Shown here piece by piece: positions 1 through 8,445 of a DNA stretch of 33,044 nt. Made by a program: the position numbers and the translations under genes. The DNA is from Verrucomicrobiota bacterium. Its GTDB lineage: Bacteria; Verrucomicrobiota; Lentisphaeria; Oligosphaerales; Oligosphaeraceae. How positions within the stretch are numbered: the first letter of the stretch is position 1; every line of letters begins with the position of its first letter. The stretch is from positions 1-33,044 of the forward strand of contig JAGVUR010000206.1 in NCBI GenBank assembly GCA_019136135.1, given 5' to 3'. A model generated the notes under the pieces. That model had not been told where the DNA came from and did not search any database. It was given only the letters and a program-made list of their open reading frames with translations.

Positions 1-30
1 CCTACTCTTGATTCACGCAAAAATTCACCG

Positions 31-61
31 GTTTCGTACTCAAATGGTATGTTACATGCCC
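31..61 (-). repeat. Dyad repeat copy 1
   Basis: Minus strand reads GGGCATGTAACATACC then TTTGAGTACGAAA. Core varies by two bases. A long tail follows to the right. Confidence 0.8.
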
Positions 62-105
62 TTTTGTGGCGGGATTGGCGAAAATGATTTTTGACGGGGA
101 ATGAT

Positions 106-126
106 GGGCGAAAGATTTTTCGCCCC
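106..126. repeat. GGGCGAAA hairpin in tail of copy 1
   Basis: Stem GGGCGAAA with loop GATT and complementary TTTCGCCC, followed by CTACAGGCG. The same hairpin recurs at 8413-8434. Confidence 0.8.
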
Positions 127-240
127 TACAGGCGGGAATTGGAGGTTCTGGAACTGGTCTGACAGGTCGGACGGGTCAGTCCTGAGACGTTGATTATTCC
201 GCCTAAAAACCTACTCTTGATTCACGCAAAAATTCACCGA

Positions 241-283
241 TTTCGTACTCAAATTGCATGTGACATGCCCTTAGAATACCAAA
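241..283 (-). repeat. Dyad repeat copy 2, both arms
   Basis: A 43-bp dyad exactly centred on 262. The arms 241-253 and 271-283 match at 10 of 13 positions, and the core GCATGTGACATGC is symmetric apart from its centre. Confidence 0.85.
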
Positions 284-377
284 CCGAGCAAATCGGAATT
301 CTGGATTGTTTTTTCGGGGAGGCAATCCTCGCTTTTCCCTCGATGCCGAGGAGCAGGTTTTGCCGAGATTTTTTCAC

Positions 378-424
378 GGTTTCGTATTCAAATTGCATGT
401 GACATGCCCTCTGAATAGCAAACC
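378..424 (-). repeat. Dyad repeat copy 3, both arms
   Basis: A 47-bp dyad centred on 401. The left arm has TATTCA instead of TACTCA and the right arm has TGAATA, a matched change that keeps the symmetry. Confidence 0.88.
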
Positions 425-524
425 AAACAAAACGAAATTTCCGTTTTGATTCCGCGTTGATTTTGCGGGGTGGGAATGACTCTCCGCTTCCCTTCGTTTC
501 CTCGTTCTTCGCGGCAAAAAAGGA

Positions 525-2132
525 TTATTTTTCCAGCGAGATGACCGAGGTTTTGGTTTGGTTTTCGGGGCGTTGGTCATCGGCGAGGACGACTTTTGAG
601 TGGAGCGCGACTGCCTTGTTCTCGAGGTGTACAATCGGAAGCATCAGAGTCGTGGAGACGATTTCGCCTGGATGGACATTCTTGAAGACGGTTGAGGTTG
701 TATTGTCCAACAAGGTCGTTTCGAGAATCATGGATTCCAAGAACTCAGTTCCCGTATTTTGAGCCGAGACGATGATTGGGACGAGGGTCTGTGTCGCATT
801 TTCCGCGTCGATGTAATGACCCGCCGCTGCGGCATCGATGATTCCCGGCGTGTCGGCAAGGGAAGCCCTTTGGTAATCGATGATTCCCTCGCCGTATTGG
901 TCGTCGTGCCCAGGCTTTCCGCTGTCGGTTGCGTAGTCGAGAAGTAGCTTGGCGGCTTGCTGAGGGGTGAGATCCAGATTGTCCGCCAGGATGTTGGCGA
1001 GAATTCCCGAAACGCAGGGAACTGCGGCAGACGTCCCCGAAAACAGGAAAATGTCACCGCTGCCAGAAGCATCAGCAAGCAGTCCGACGCCTGGGGCGAC
1101 GATGTTCAGCTGATCGCCAGTGTTCGAAAACTCCGCGGCGGATTCATGGGCGTCAATCGCTCCGACGGCGATGACGTTTTCGAAGTTGGCAGGATACAGG
1201 AGCTGGTTCCTTCCGTCGTTACCTGCCGCCGCTACCAGTACAGCCCCGTTGGAATGAGCGTAATCGACGGCATACTGCAGGAGCGAGCTTGGCGAAGTCG
1301 ATCCCAATGACATGGAGATGATATGGGCGCCTGCGTCCGTTGCGGCGATGATTGCGGCTGCCAGATTGAATGCGGAGCCTTCGCCGTAGGCATCGAGGGT
1401 AGGGAAGGAAACGAGGTCGATGCCCGGGGCAACTCCTTGCAACAGCGGAGTCGTGGGCGCCAGAATCGAGGCGACGGCATTGCCGTGCTCGTTGTCGAAT
1501 TTGGAATAGCGGGCATAGCCGAAAAGGTCGATTTGCGGAATATCCGGATTGGAGAGTGGTGTGTCCAGGATGGCGACGACGATTCCATCGCCCTTGTTGA
1601 CAGAGAATTTGTCAATTTTCAGCCACTTGAGAAGGTCTCCTCCGAATATCGGTCCCAGCCTTCCAGACCACGTTGACTCAGGCGGTTCAGGGATCAGGAC
1701 GATGGTATCGGCCTCCAGCTTCAAGTCAAATTCCCTGGCCAATTGATCCGCCAGTTCCTTGGATATGTTCAGGCTGATGGCATTGAGTTCGGGAATTGCG
1801 TTCTTGATCTTGAGTTTACGCCTTAGGATTTCGGTGTTGAGCTTGGCGAATTGCTCCTGGTTTTTGGCGATCAGCGTGAATTGGTCCGGGATGATGTTGT
1901 CGTCGCCTTCGATTTGCTTTGGTTGCGATTGCTTGGTCGCTCGCATTTGATGGTAGATCGTGGTCAGCTTGAAGTTTCGTTTTTTTAAGGTCGATGTCCT
2001 TGCGGTTGGCTGGGGATTTTGTGCGTTGGCTTGCCTTGGATTTTGCTCAAGGCTGTGTGGCCTGAGAATCCATAACAAGATCGCCAGGATGGCGACGATG
2101 ATTGTTGAAATGGCAAGGGCACGAGAAGGCAT
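525..2132 (-). CDS. Membrane-anchored or secreted subtilisin-like (S8) serine protease
   Basis: A 535-residue protein that should cleave peptide bonds outside the cytoplasm. Residues 7-23 form a hydrophobic signal or anchor segment after a short basic start. Residues about 80-148 look like an I9-type prodomain. The S8 catalytic domain follows with Asp190 (VAILDT), His216 (NEHGNAV), the oxyanion Asn305 (AAAGND) and Ser368 (SGTSAAVP), so the triad is complete. The His motif is a variant of the usual HGTHVAG. Residues about 440-535 are a beta-rich tail resembling a CARDB/Ig-like module. The start lies 6 nt after the stop of the acyl-CoA ligase gene, with no strong ribosome-binding site, so translational coupling is likely. 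Family assignment is firm; substrate is unknown. Confidence 0.92.
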   Translation of the reverse strand: MPSRALAISTIIVAILAILLWILRPHSLEQNPRQANAQNPQPTARTSTLKKRNFKLTTIYHQMRATKQSQPKQIEGDDNIIPDQFTLIAKNQEQFAKLNTEILRRKLKIKNAIPELNAISLNISKELADQLAREFDLKLEADTIVLIPEPPESTWSGRLGPIFGGDLLKWLKIDKFSVNKGDGIVVAILDTPLSNPDIPQIDLFGYARYSKFDNEHGNAVASILAPTTPLLQGVAPGIDLVSFPTLDAYGEGSAFNLAAAIIAATDAGAHIISMSLGSTSPSSLLQYAVDYAHSNGAVLVAAAGNDGRNQLLYPANFENVIAVGAIDAHESAAEFSNTGDQLNIVAPGVGLLADASGSGDIFLFSGTSAAVPCVSGILANILADNLDLTPQQAAKLLLDYATDSGKPGHDDQYGEGIIDYQRASLADTPGIIDAAAAGHYIDAENATQTLVPIIVSAQNTGTEFLESMILETTLLDNTTSTVFKNVHPGEIVSTTLMLPIVHLENKAVALHSKVVLADDQRPENQTKTSVISLEK

Positions 2133-2138
2133 AAATCA

Positions 2139-3677
2139 TCAATCTAGCAGGTTTTTTTGGACCTTTCCAGCTGGGTTTCTTGGGAGTTCGTCCAGGAATT
2201 GGATCACATGTGGGATTTTGTATGAGGGTAGGATTTTGTGGCAATGCCTACGGATTGCGGCCTCCGTGATGTTCGAATTGGGTTCCGGAATCACGTATGC
2301 CTTGATCAGTTCGCCCAAGGATTCACGGATGCCCGTGGCTGGAATGCCCTTGACCGCCGCCTCCTTGACCTCGTCCAACAGCAGAATCGCGGCCTCGACC
2401 TCGGCGGCAAAGACATTCTCGCCACCAACAATGATCATGTCCTTCTTGCGACCCTTGATGAATGCGAACCCTTCCTCGTCCACACACGCCAAATCGCCCG
2501 TCCTGAAGTACATCTTGCCGTCAATCTCAACCAAGGCTTCCTCCAGCTTGCCTGGCTTGCCCCAATACCCCTGGATGACGTTTTGACGGGCAAAGAGAAG
2601 CTCGCCAACCTGGTTGGGCGGGCACGGGCGGAGATCGTCGTCAACAACCAAGGGATAGACGAAGGGAAGCGGCTTGCCGATGGAATCCGGACGCAGGAGA
2701 GAGGCTTCGCCATCAAGAACGTGAGTTGCGGAAATCGTTTCCGTCAACCCAAAGAAATTGTGCAATTCGCAACCGGGGAATTTTTCCTGGAGTTGCCTGA
2801 CGGTTTTGACTGGCATAAATGATCCGGCGTATCCGATGACCCTGAGCGAACTGATGTCGAATTGGTCGAGATTCGGGAGTGCGACGATTCTTTGGAGGAT
2901 TGAAGGAACCGTAAGGAACGTGGTGATTTTTTCCTTTTGGATTAGGTTGAGGAGCGGATCGGGTTGCGTTTCGGCGGTGATGATCACCGGGGTTGACTGG
3001 GCTGCCGCCGCTGGGAGCGAGCTGTAAAGCGCTGTGCAATGGAACATCGGATTGACCAGGAGGTGGATGTCGCCAGGTCGGAAGCCCTGTGCTGTTATCG
3101 TAGTCATTACGTTGAAGATTAAGTCGTTATGTCTCATTACGGCGCCTTTTGGCGCTGCCGTTGTTCCCGATGTGTGCATGATGATGCTTGGATCTTCGGG
3201 GGCGAGATCGACGTGGCTGGGCAACTTGTCGGATTCAAGCAGCGGCTTGAAAGGCGGGATGGCATCGGAGATGGGTTCGACTGAATAGACCTTGATCTCA
3301 CCATGGTTTTTTACGGCCTGTAGCGCTTCTGCATCGTTGGCATTTTGAACGACGAGGATGTTGGGCTTGACAGTTTGGAAGATGGTGTCCAGGCTGTCCG
3401 CCTTGAGCCAGGGATTGACCGGGACGATGATGCCGCCGACCTTTACCAGTGCCCAGTAGATGAAGAAGTAGTCGATGGAGTTGGGAAGGCAGACGGCGAC
3501 AATTGGGCGTAGATTGCCTGCGATGTCTTGGAGTTCGGCGGCCAGGTTGTTGCAGATGGCATCGGCTTCCTGATAGTTCAGGCGCTGGTCCAAATAGGTG
3601 ACCGCGTGATTGGAGGGTGTCGTCCTGACGGCGTGATCCCAAAATTCGCGTGTTGTCTTGAAGTCGTCAGTTAGCAT
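2139..3677 (-). CDS. Acyl-CoA synthetase / AMP-dependent ligase (FadD-like)
   Basis: Class I adenylate-forming enzyme, 512 residues, expected to activate a carboxylic acid as acyl-AMP and transfer it to CoA. Visible motifs are the P-loop-like MHTSGTTAAPKGA near residue 170, the A5 motif FFGLTETIS, the A7/A8 block YFRTGDLACVDEEG with KGRKKDMIIVGGENV, and the C-terminal catalytic lysine in PRNPAGKVQK. The ATG at 3677 is chosen over an upstream TTG (3698) because AAGGA sits 8 nt before it. A perfect TATAAT lies about 36 nt upstream. Overall pattern fits medium/long-chain fatty acyl-CoA ligases, but chain length cannot be read from sequence. The gene is followed after 6 nt by the S8 protease gene, which is an odd partner. 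Confidence 0.92.
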   Translation of the reverse strand: MLTDDFKTTREFWDHAVRTTPSNHAVTYLDQRLNYQEADAICNNLAAELQDIAGNLRPIVAVCLPNSIDYFFIYWALVKVGGIIVPVNPWLKADSLDTIFQTVKPNILVVQNANDAEALQAVKNHGEIKVYSVEPISDAIPPFKPLLESDKLPSHVDLAPEDPSIIMHTSGTTAAPKGAVMRHNDLIFNVMTTITAQGFRPGDIHLLVNPMFHCTALYSSLPAAAAQSTPVIITAETQPDPLLNLIQKEKITTFLTVPSILQRIVALPNLDQFDISSLRVIGYAGSFMPVKTVRQLQEKFPGCELHNFFGLTETISATHVLDGEASLLRPDSIGKPLPFVYPLVVDDDLRPCPPNQVGELLFARQNVIQGYWGKPGKLEEALVEIDGKMYFRTGDLACVDEEGFAFIKGRKKDMIIVGGENVFAAEVEAAILLLDEVKEAAVKGIPATGIRESLGELIKAYVIPEPNSNITEAAIRRHCHKILPSYKIPHVIQFLDELPRNPAGKVQKNLLD

Positions 3678-3712
3678 AGTGGGGTTCCTTATGGGCAAAA
3701 GGTCGAAAATGT

Positions 3713-3743
3713 ATTATATTTATTAATTGTGTCACAAGGACAA
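3713..3743 (-). promoter_or_regulatory. Putative promoter of the acyl-CoA ligase/protease pair
   Basis: The minus strand carries a perfect TATAAT (3718-3713), 36-41 nt before the ligase ATG. A TTGTCC (3743-3738) lies 19 nt upstream as a weak -35. The whole 83-bp divergent spacer to smpB is AT-rich, and no clear smpB promoter could be separated from it. Confidence 0.4.
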
Positions 3744-3760
3744 GAGGAAAAGATAAATAT

Positions 3761-4216
3761 ATGCCTGAAAAGACAAAAAACATAGCGCAAAACAAAAAAG
3801 CTCGTCATGACTATGCGATTTTGGATAGTTTCGAGGCGGGGATTGAGCTGACTGGCACGGAAGTCAAGTCTTGCCGAGCTGGCGGCGTCTCGCTGGTTGA
3901 TTCCTATGCGACGGTGATCGATGGCGAATTGAAGCTGATCGGAACCCACATCGCTCCGTACGAAATGGGGAATCGGTTCAATCACGAGCCACGAAGACAA
4001 CGACGATTGCTGATGCACAAGCGGGAAATCGGACGCCTCAAGAAAAGCGTCGAACAAAAGGGATTGACCCTGGTTCCATTGTCGTTCTATTTTAATTCAC
4101 GCGGGAAAGTCAAGGTCAACCTAGGGCTCTGCCGTGGCAAGAACGTCGGTGACAAGCGAGAAGCCCTGAAGGCGCGTGACGATCAACGCGATATGGACAG
4201 GGTGCGAAAACGTTGA
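3761..4216 (+). CDS. smpB: SsrA-binding protein SmpB
   Basis: SmpB, 151 residues, binds tmRNA and delivers it to stalled ribosomes for trans-translation. The hallmark N-terminal segment NKKARHDYAILDSFEAGIEL and the TGTEVKSCR motif are present, as are the GKNVGDKREALKARD block and a basic C-terminal tail ending DMDRVRKR, which inserts into the ribosomal mRNA channel. Length is typical. AGAGGAAAAG precedes the ATG. It is the first gene of a plus-strand operon, with queA beginning 4 nt after its stop. No tmRNA gene was recognised in this window. Confidence 0.98.
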   Translation: MPEKTKNIAQNKKARHDYAILDSFEAGIELTGTEVKSCRAGGVSLVDSYATVIDGELKLIGTHIAPYEMGNRFNHEPRRQRRLLMHKREIGRLKKSVEQKGLTLVPLSFYFNSRGKVKVNLGLCRGKNVGDKREALKARDDQRDMDRVRKR

Positions 4217-4220
4217 TATT

Positions 4221-5267
4221 ATGCTAGTATCCGAGTTTGATTACGAGTTGCCAGAAGAACTGATTGCACAGCGTCCGTCACCCAATCGGGATGGCTCCAG
4301 GATGCTGCTCCTGAATCGGAGCACCGGTGAGTACAAACTGGATGAATTCCGGTCGTTCCCGACGTTGCTGCGCCCAGGAGATTGCCTGATTCTCAACGAT
4401 ACCAAGGTCATTCCTGCTAGATTGTGGGGACGCCGGACCGGAACGGGAGGACGGGCACAGGCATTCCTGCTGGAACAAAATGACGACAAGACCTGGAAGG
4501 CAATGCTCAGGCCAGGAAGACGATTGGGACCAGGGGCGCGAGTCGAACTCGATGGGGAAAACTGCGGCGGATTCGTCGTTGAACGCAGAAACCTAGATGA
4601 TGGTACCTTTGATATCCGATTCGACCAAGAAGATGTCCTCGCCATCATGGAACGATACGGCAAGATCCCGTTGCCTCCGTACATCGAACGCGAGCCAGAA
4701 GCCGATGACAAGGAGCGATATCAAACAGTCTATGCAAATCGCCCTGGAGCAGTGGCGGCACCGACGGCAGGGTTGCATTTCACAGACGATATCCTGGCTC
4801 AGATCGGCGACCATGGCGTTCAAGTTGCCCGGCTGACGCTCCATGTTGGCGCAGGGACGTTCAAGCCTGTTTCCGTCGAACGGGTCGAAGACCATGTGAT
4901 GCACGAGGAACCCTTTGAGTTGTCTGAGTCCACGGCAAATGTGATCAACGAGACCCATCGTCGTGGTGGTCGCGTCGTTTGCGTTGGGACGACGACGGTC
5001 AGGGTCTTGGAAACCTGTGCCGATCCTTCGCAAGATGGATTTGTTGTTCCACAGGCCGGACGAACCAAGATTTTCCTGTATCCGCCGAAGCGTCCGAGAG
5101 TTGTGGATTGCCTGTTGACGAATTTCCATTTGCCCAAGTCGACATTGCTGATGTTGGTCTGCACGTTTTGCGATTATAAGCATGTGTTTGCGGCATATCG
5201 CTATGCCGTTGACCAGCGGATGCGATTCTTCAGTTATGGGGATTGTATGTTTTTGCATAGGGATTGA
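4221..5267 (+). CDS. queA: tRNA preQ1(34) S-adenosylmethionine ribosyltransferase-isomerase QueA
   Basis: QueA, 348 residues from this start, moves the ribosyl group of SAM onto preQ1 at tRNA position 34 to give epoxyqueuosine. Conserved blocks are SEFDYELPEELIAQRP, LNDTKVIPARLWG, YGKIPLPPYI, YQTVYA followed by GAVAAPTAGLHFT, LHVGAGTFKPV, CVGTTTVRVLE and the C-terminal LTNFHLPKSTLLMLV. The ATG at 4221 begins exactly at the family N-terminus; an in-frame ATG at 4176 would add 15 unrelated residues inside smpB. Other queuosine genes are not in the window. Tight spacing on both sides places it in the smpB operon. Confidence 0.98.
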   Translation: MLVSEFDYELPEELIAQRPSPNRDGSRMLLLNRSTGEYKLDEFRSFPTLLRPGDCLILNDTKVIPARLWGRRTGTGGRAQAFLLEQNDDKTWKAMLRPGRRLGPGARVELDGENCGGFVVERRNLDDGTFDIRFDQEDVLAIMERYGKIPLPPYIEREPEADDKERYQTVYANRPGAVAAPTAGLHFTDDILAQIGDHGVQVARLTLHVGAGTFKPVSVERVEDHVMHEEPFELSESTANVINETHRRGGRVVCVGTTTVRVLETCADPSQDGFVVPQAGRTKIFLYPPKRPRVVDCLLTNFHLPKSTLLMLVCTFCDYKHVFAAYRYAVDQRMRFFSYGDCMFLHRD

Positions 5268-5272
5268 GATAG

Positions 5273-6427
5273 ATGCGAATTGGAGTAAGCCGATGTTTGC
5301 TTGGTGTGCGGTGCCGTTACGACGGTCGATCCAAGCCTTGTGCCGTGCTGGCGAGCGAATTGGGCAAGTATGCTAAGGTTGTTGACGTTTGCCCTGAGTT
5401 TGATTGCGGTTTAGGTTGTCCTCGCGTTGCGGTGGATTTGTACGATCGTGCGGGCGATGGGATTCGCATGATTTCGAAGGAAGGAGTTGATGTTACGGGT
5501 CGGATGCGCAAATGGCTGGAGAAGATCATGCCGTCATTGCGCAACCTAGACGGTTTTATCTTGAAGGCTCGTAGCCCAAGTTGCGGCTTGGGGAACACCT
5601 GTTTGCGCAGCGAAGGTAATGGATATGTTGACGGATTGTTTACGGCGGCGTTGAAAGAAGCGTATCCTGAACTGCCTTTGGTTGATGAAAATAGGTTTAC
5701 CGATGCCGAATCGGTCGCCTCGTTTGTGTCGGAATTGAAGGGCAAGTCCTTGTTGCGCCGCGTGGAGTCAGGCGTCCGTGAATTGTTGTCGAACAGCCCT
5801 GCGTGCCACGATTGGGACCATACCTTGCGCGTGTACAACAATGCGCGCAGGATCATGTCAATGCTTGAACCGGATCAGGAGTTTGACGAGTTGATGGTTG
5901 CCGTCGCGTCGCTGATGCACGATATCGGGCGGTCGAAGGAATTGCAGGACGAAGGCAAGACCAATCATGCGGCGTACGGAGCCGAGTTGGCACCTGGACT
6001 GCTGAGAAAATGGGGTGCCGATGACGAACGGTGGATCCAAGGCGTCGCGGATTGCATCCGGTCGCATCGCTTCAGAAAACGTGACGGAAACCAATCGCCA
6101 AATACATTGGAAGCCAAAATCGTCTTCGATGCCGATAAGCTGGATAGCATCGGGGCAGTCGGAATCGGACGCTCGTTCCACTTCGCAGGACGAGTGGGAG
6201 CAAGAGTCCATAATACCGAAAGCGAAGCGTTGAACTCAAAGTCCTACAGCGTAAACGATTCCGCATACCGTGAATACCTGGTGAAATTGAGGAATGTCCA
6301 CCAGAGAATGCTTACAGAACCAGGACGAAAATTGGCGGAAAAAAGACACGAATTCATGGTCGAGTTTTTCAATCAACTGAACCAGGAAACCGAGGATTGC
6401 GCAAATGACACAGGGAATTGCTGTTGA
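5273..6427 (+). CDS. TudS-type (DUF523) Fe-S protein fused to an HD-domain hydrolase
   Basis: A 384-residue two-domain protein. Residues 1-150 are DUF523/TudS: SRCLLGVRCRYDG (Cys8, Cys14), DVCPEFDCGLGCPR (Cys40, Cys45, Cys49) and SPSCG (Cys104). In TudS, three conserved Cys bind a [4Fe-4S] cluster that removes sulfur from 2-thiouracil; that is known for the family and inferred here. Residues about 160-370 are an HD phosphohydrolase, with HDWDH at 179-183, MHD at 215-217, SHRF and FDADKLDSIGAVG near 285-297. It starts 5 nt after queA and overlaps the galactosidase gene by 23 nt. The neighbouring tRNA-modification gene makes a role in thionucleobase salvage or removal plausible but unproved. 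Confidence 0.87.
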   Translation: MRIGVSRCLLGVRCRYDGRSKPCAVLASELGKYAKVVDVCPEFDCGLGCPRVAVDLYDRAGDGIRMISKEGVDVTGRMRKWLEKIMPSLRNLDGFILKARSPSCGLGNTCLRSEGNGYVDGLFTAALKEAYPELPLVDENRFTDAESVASFVSELKGKSLLRRVESGVRELLSNSPACHDWDHTLRVYNNARRIMSMLEPDQEFDELMVAVASLMHDIGRSKELQDEGKTNHAAYGAELAPGLLRKWGADDERWIQGVADCIRSHRFRKRDGNQSPNTLEAKIVFDADKLDSIGAVGIGRSFHFAGRVGARVHNTESEALNSKSYSVNDSAYREYLVKLRNVHQRMLTEPGRKLAEKRHEFMVEFFNQLNQETEDCANDTGNCC

Positions 6428-8285
6428 CGGAAATGAAATCGTACTGAAAAATGCGAAAATTTGCAAGAGAATGACCTTTGACGACGCAGGAATCAGGATG
6501 ATATCCCTGAAAAACCTGGAAACCGGAACCGAATACTGCCCAAAGGGAGAACAGGAATTCTCATTCGTCGCAAATGGAATCGGAGTCTCCAGCGGAAGCG
6601 TGAAAAAAGATGGCGAAAATTGGTACGAGATCGGTGATGATGGATGGGCGATCAAGGTCAAATTCATCGTGCCAAACGCAAACCTGAAAGGGAAGCTCTG
6701 CATCAAGCTCTCCAAAAAAGTCGGCGGATTCGCCAAACATCTGGAACTGACGGCGACAAGGGGTTCCGTGATGCTCGAGAACTTCTTTCTCGATCGATTC
6801 TGCTTTTGCCCAGGCGATTTCTGCGAGTGCGATGTAAGCTATGGGACCGACGATGTCCCAGCACCCTTGGCATGGGCTTCCGAAGGCGTGACCGATATCA
6901 TGCGCGTCCACAATGGCCGTTTGAACGAGGGCTGGATCGTTGGAATCGCCGCCCCTAGCGTACTGAGACGGTTTTTCTGGTACCCATTGTGGAATTCCGC
7001 CGGAACATCCTACTCGATGTCAACCGCTCCCTTTGCCAAGTATTTGGTCTGCGGCGAGACATTCGTTGCGGACAATGTATATTTCGGGGTCTATGTCGCC
7101 GAGTCTCACGGAGCTGTGTTGCGGCGATTGATTCGCGACGGCTTGCCAGCGTTGTCCTCCGACACCGGCGTGATGTACTGTACCTGGATTCCATTCCATT
7201 TCAATATCAGCCAGGGGCTTGTGGAATCGATGTCCGCGCAAGCCGCGTCCCTGGGCTTTAAATACTTCGTGCTGGACGATGGTTGGTTCACGGCGGACAA
7301 CCGAGCCATCGACCTTAACAAATTCCCCGATGGGCTGGAGGCAGCCAGTGCCGCAGTGCGAAAAAACGGGATGAAATTCGGCTTGTGGCTGGCGATTGGA
7401 ACCGTCTATGGCCTGAATCCAATCCCCGAGGAATTCTTAGCTCGCAGAGCCGATGGGCGATGCAAGCTTTTTGGCGGACGAAAGGTCCTCTGCTGGGCTT
7501 CAGGATATCGGGATGTCCTCTTGAAGCAGTTGATCGAATTGGCTGAAAAGTACAATGTTTCGTACTTCAAGCTAGACTTTTCATCGGTCGCCTGCCCCTA
7601 CTTGTTTACCGAAATCGGCTGCCACAGCAACTCCCATGCCTATCATAGGGGATACGAAGATTCGTTTATTGAAATGTACGAAAGCCTCAAGTATATCCGC
7701 AATCAGCTCAAACAACGGTTCCCAAACCTGCTTATCGACTACAGCTTCGAGGCTTTCGGAACCGACCGACCCAATATCGCAGCCTTGGAACAATGCGAAT
7801 TGCATCACGTTTCCAACTACAACGGAGCCGAAACCACCATCCAGGATATCACGAAAATCCGAAAGGTCTTCTACCGCTGGTTCGCAAAGTTGCCACCGGA
7901 ACGAATCCTCGGAGGATTGCTCGCTCTCCAAAATCAACGTTGCGTCGAATATTTCCTTACTTCGCTGTGTGGAGCACCGCTGGTCGCGGGTGACTTGGAT
8001 AGGCTCGCACGCGAAGACAAGGAAAGGATTCGCAAATTCACCGCTGAATTCAACAATCTGACAGAGTCCGAAACGCTGGGAGAACTTGAAGTCCTCGTCA
8101 ATGAAGACGACTTTGATTGCTTCAAAAGGCAAGCCGACTCGGGACGCGGTTTCATCTGCGCCTTCAACAGAACCGATCAATGCCAACTCCTGCCGATGGC
8201 AGGACTCCTCGATGTCGAAACCGGTGCGCCTGCTTCAAATATCCAGCCAAATACCTGCGGCATGTTCCGAATCCCCTGCCTATAA
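6405..8285 (+). CDS. Alpha-galactosidase-like glycoside hydrolase (GH36/clan GH-D type)
   Basis: A 626-residue protein with no signal peptide, so probably cytoplasmic. Residues 1-240 form an N-terminal beta-sandwich. A TIM barrel follows, with YFVLDDGWF at 287-295, GLWLAIG near 326-332 and the expected nucleophile Asp391 in SYFKLDFSS. A short beta domain ends the protein. The usual GH36 acid/base motif (SDxTD) is not obvious; the corresponding region reads HHVSNYNGAE, so activity or specificity may differ from classic alpha-galactosidases. The start overlaps the TudS-HD gene by 23 nt and has GAGG 9 nt upstream, making it the last gene of the smpB operon. Alternative: another GH-D or GH31-like alpha-glycosidase. 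Confidence 0.78.
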   Translation: MTQGIAVDGNEIVLKNAKICKRMTFDDAGIRMISLKNLETGTEYCPKGEQEFSFVANGIGVSSGSVKKDGENWYEIGDDGWAIKVKFIVPNANLKGKLCIKLSKKVGGFAKHLELTATRGSVMLENFFLDRFCFCPGDFCECDVSYGTDDVPAPLAWASEGVTDIMRVHNGRLNEGWIVGIAAPSVLRRFFWYPLWNSAGTSYSMSTAPFAKYLVCGETFVADNVYFGVYVAESHGAVLRRLIRDGLPALSSDTGVMYCTWIPFHFNISQGLVESMSAQAASLGFKYFVLDDGWFTADNRAIDLNKFPDGLEAASAAVRKNGMKFGLWLAIGTVYGLNPIPEEFLARRADGRCKLFGGRKVLCWASGYRDVLLKQLIELAEKYNVSYFKLDFSSVACPYLFTEIGCHSNSHAYHRGYEDSFIEMYESLKYIRNQLKQRFPNLLIDYSFEAFGTDRPNIAALEQCELHHVSNYNGAETTIQDITKIRKVFYRWFAKLPPERILGGLLALQNQRCVEYFLTSLCGAPLVAGDLDRLAREDKERIRKFTAEFNNLTESETLGELEVLVNEDDFDCFKRQADSGRGFICAFNRTDQCQLLPMAGLLDVETGAPASNIQPNTCGMFRIPCL

Positions 8286-8339
8286 ATCTTCACTTGATGT
8301 AGGGGGGAAAACGCAAAGCTCACGGGAATTTTTCATCAC

Positions 8340-8370
8340 TTTCGTACTCAAAAACCATGTGACATGCCCC
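8340..8370 (-). repeat. Dyad repeat copy 4
   Basis: Starts TTTCGTACTCAAA and has core CATGTGACATGCCCC on the plus strand. The tail (GGCGAAAATG and the following G-rich block) is shared with copies 1 and 7. Confidence 0.85.
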
Positions 8371-8412
8371 GTTCGGGCTAGTTTGGCGAAAATGCTTTTT
8401 GGTGGGGACTGA

Positions 8413-8434
8413 GGGGCGAAAGATTTTTCGCCCC
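8413..8434. repeat. GGGGCGAAA hairpin in tail of copy 4
   Basis: A 9-bp stem GGGGCGAAA with loop GATT, followed by TACAGGCG. Similar GGGGCGA-type palindromes occur widely in bacterial spacers. Confidence 0.82.
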
Positions 8435-8445
8435 TACAGGCGAGG

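Larger units (their letters stand above)
1..254 (+). repeat. 45-bp direct repeat (1-45 and 210-254)
   Basis: Positions 1-30 recur exactly at 210-239, then after one mismatch the next 14 bases also match, running into the dyad-repeat arm. The 209-bp period suggests duplication of a whole repeat unit; the unit probably extends left of the window. Confidence 0.85.
1..524. other. Repeat-rich spacer at the left end
   Basis: Holds three dyad-repeat copies, one long tail with a GGGCGAAA hairpin, a 45-bp direct repeat and a short satellite. The frame at 190-402 reads only through repeat copies and is not regarded as a gene. Confidence 0.65.

Noticed and set aside
190..402. 70-codon open frame in the left spacer
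   Set aside because: It is composed of dyad-repeat copies 2 and 3 and their flanks, without a ribosome-binding site or family resemblance.
957..1676. Plus-strand open frames opposite the protease gene
   Set aside because: Antisense shadows of a gene with a full catalytic triad; no motifs of their own.
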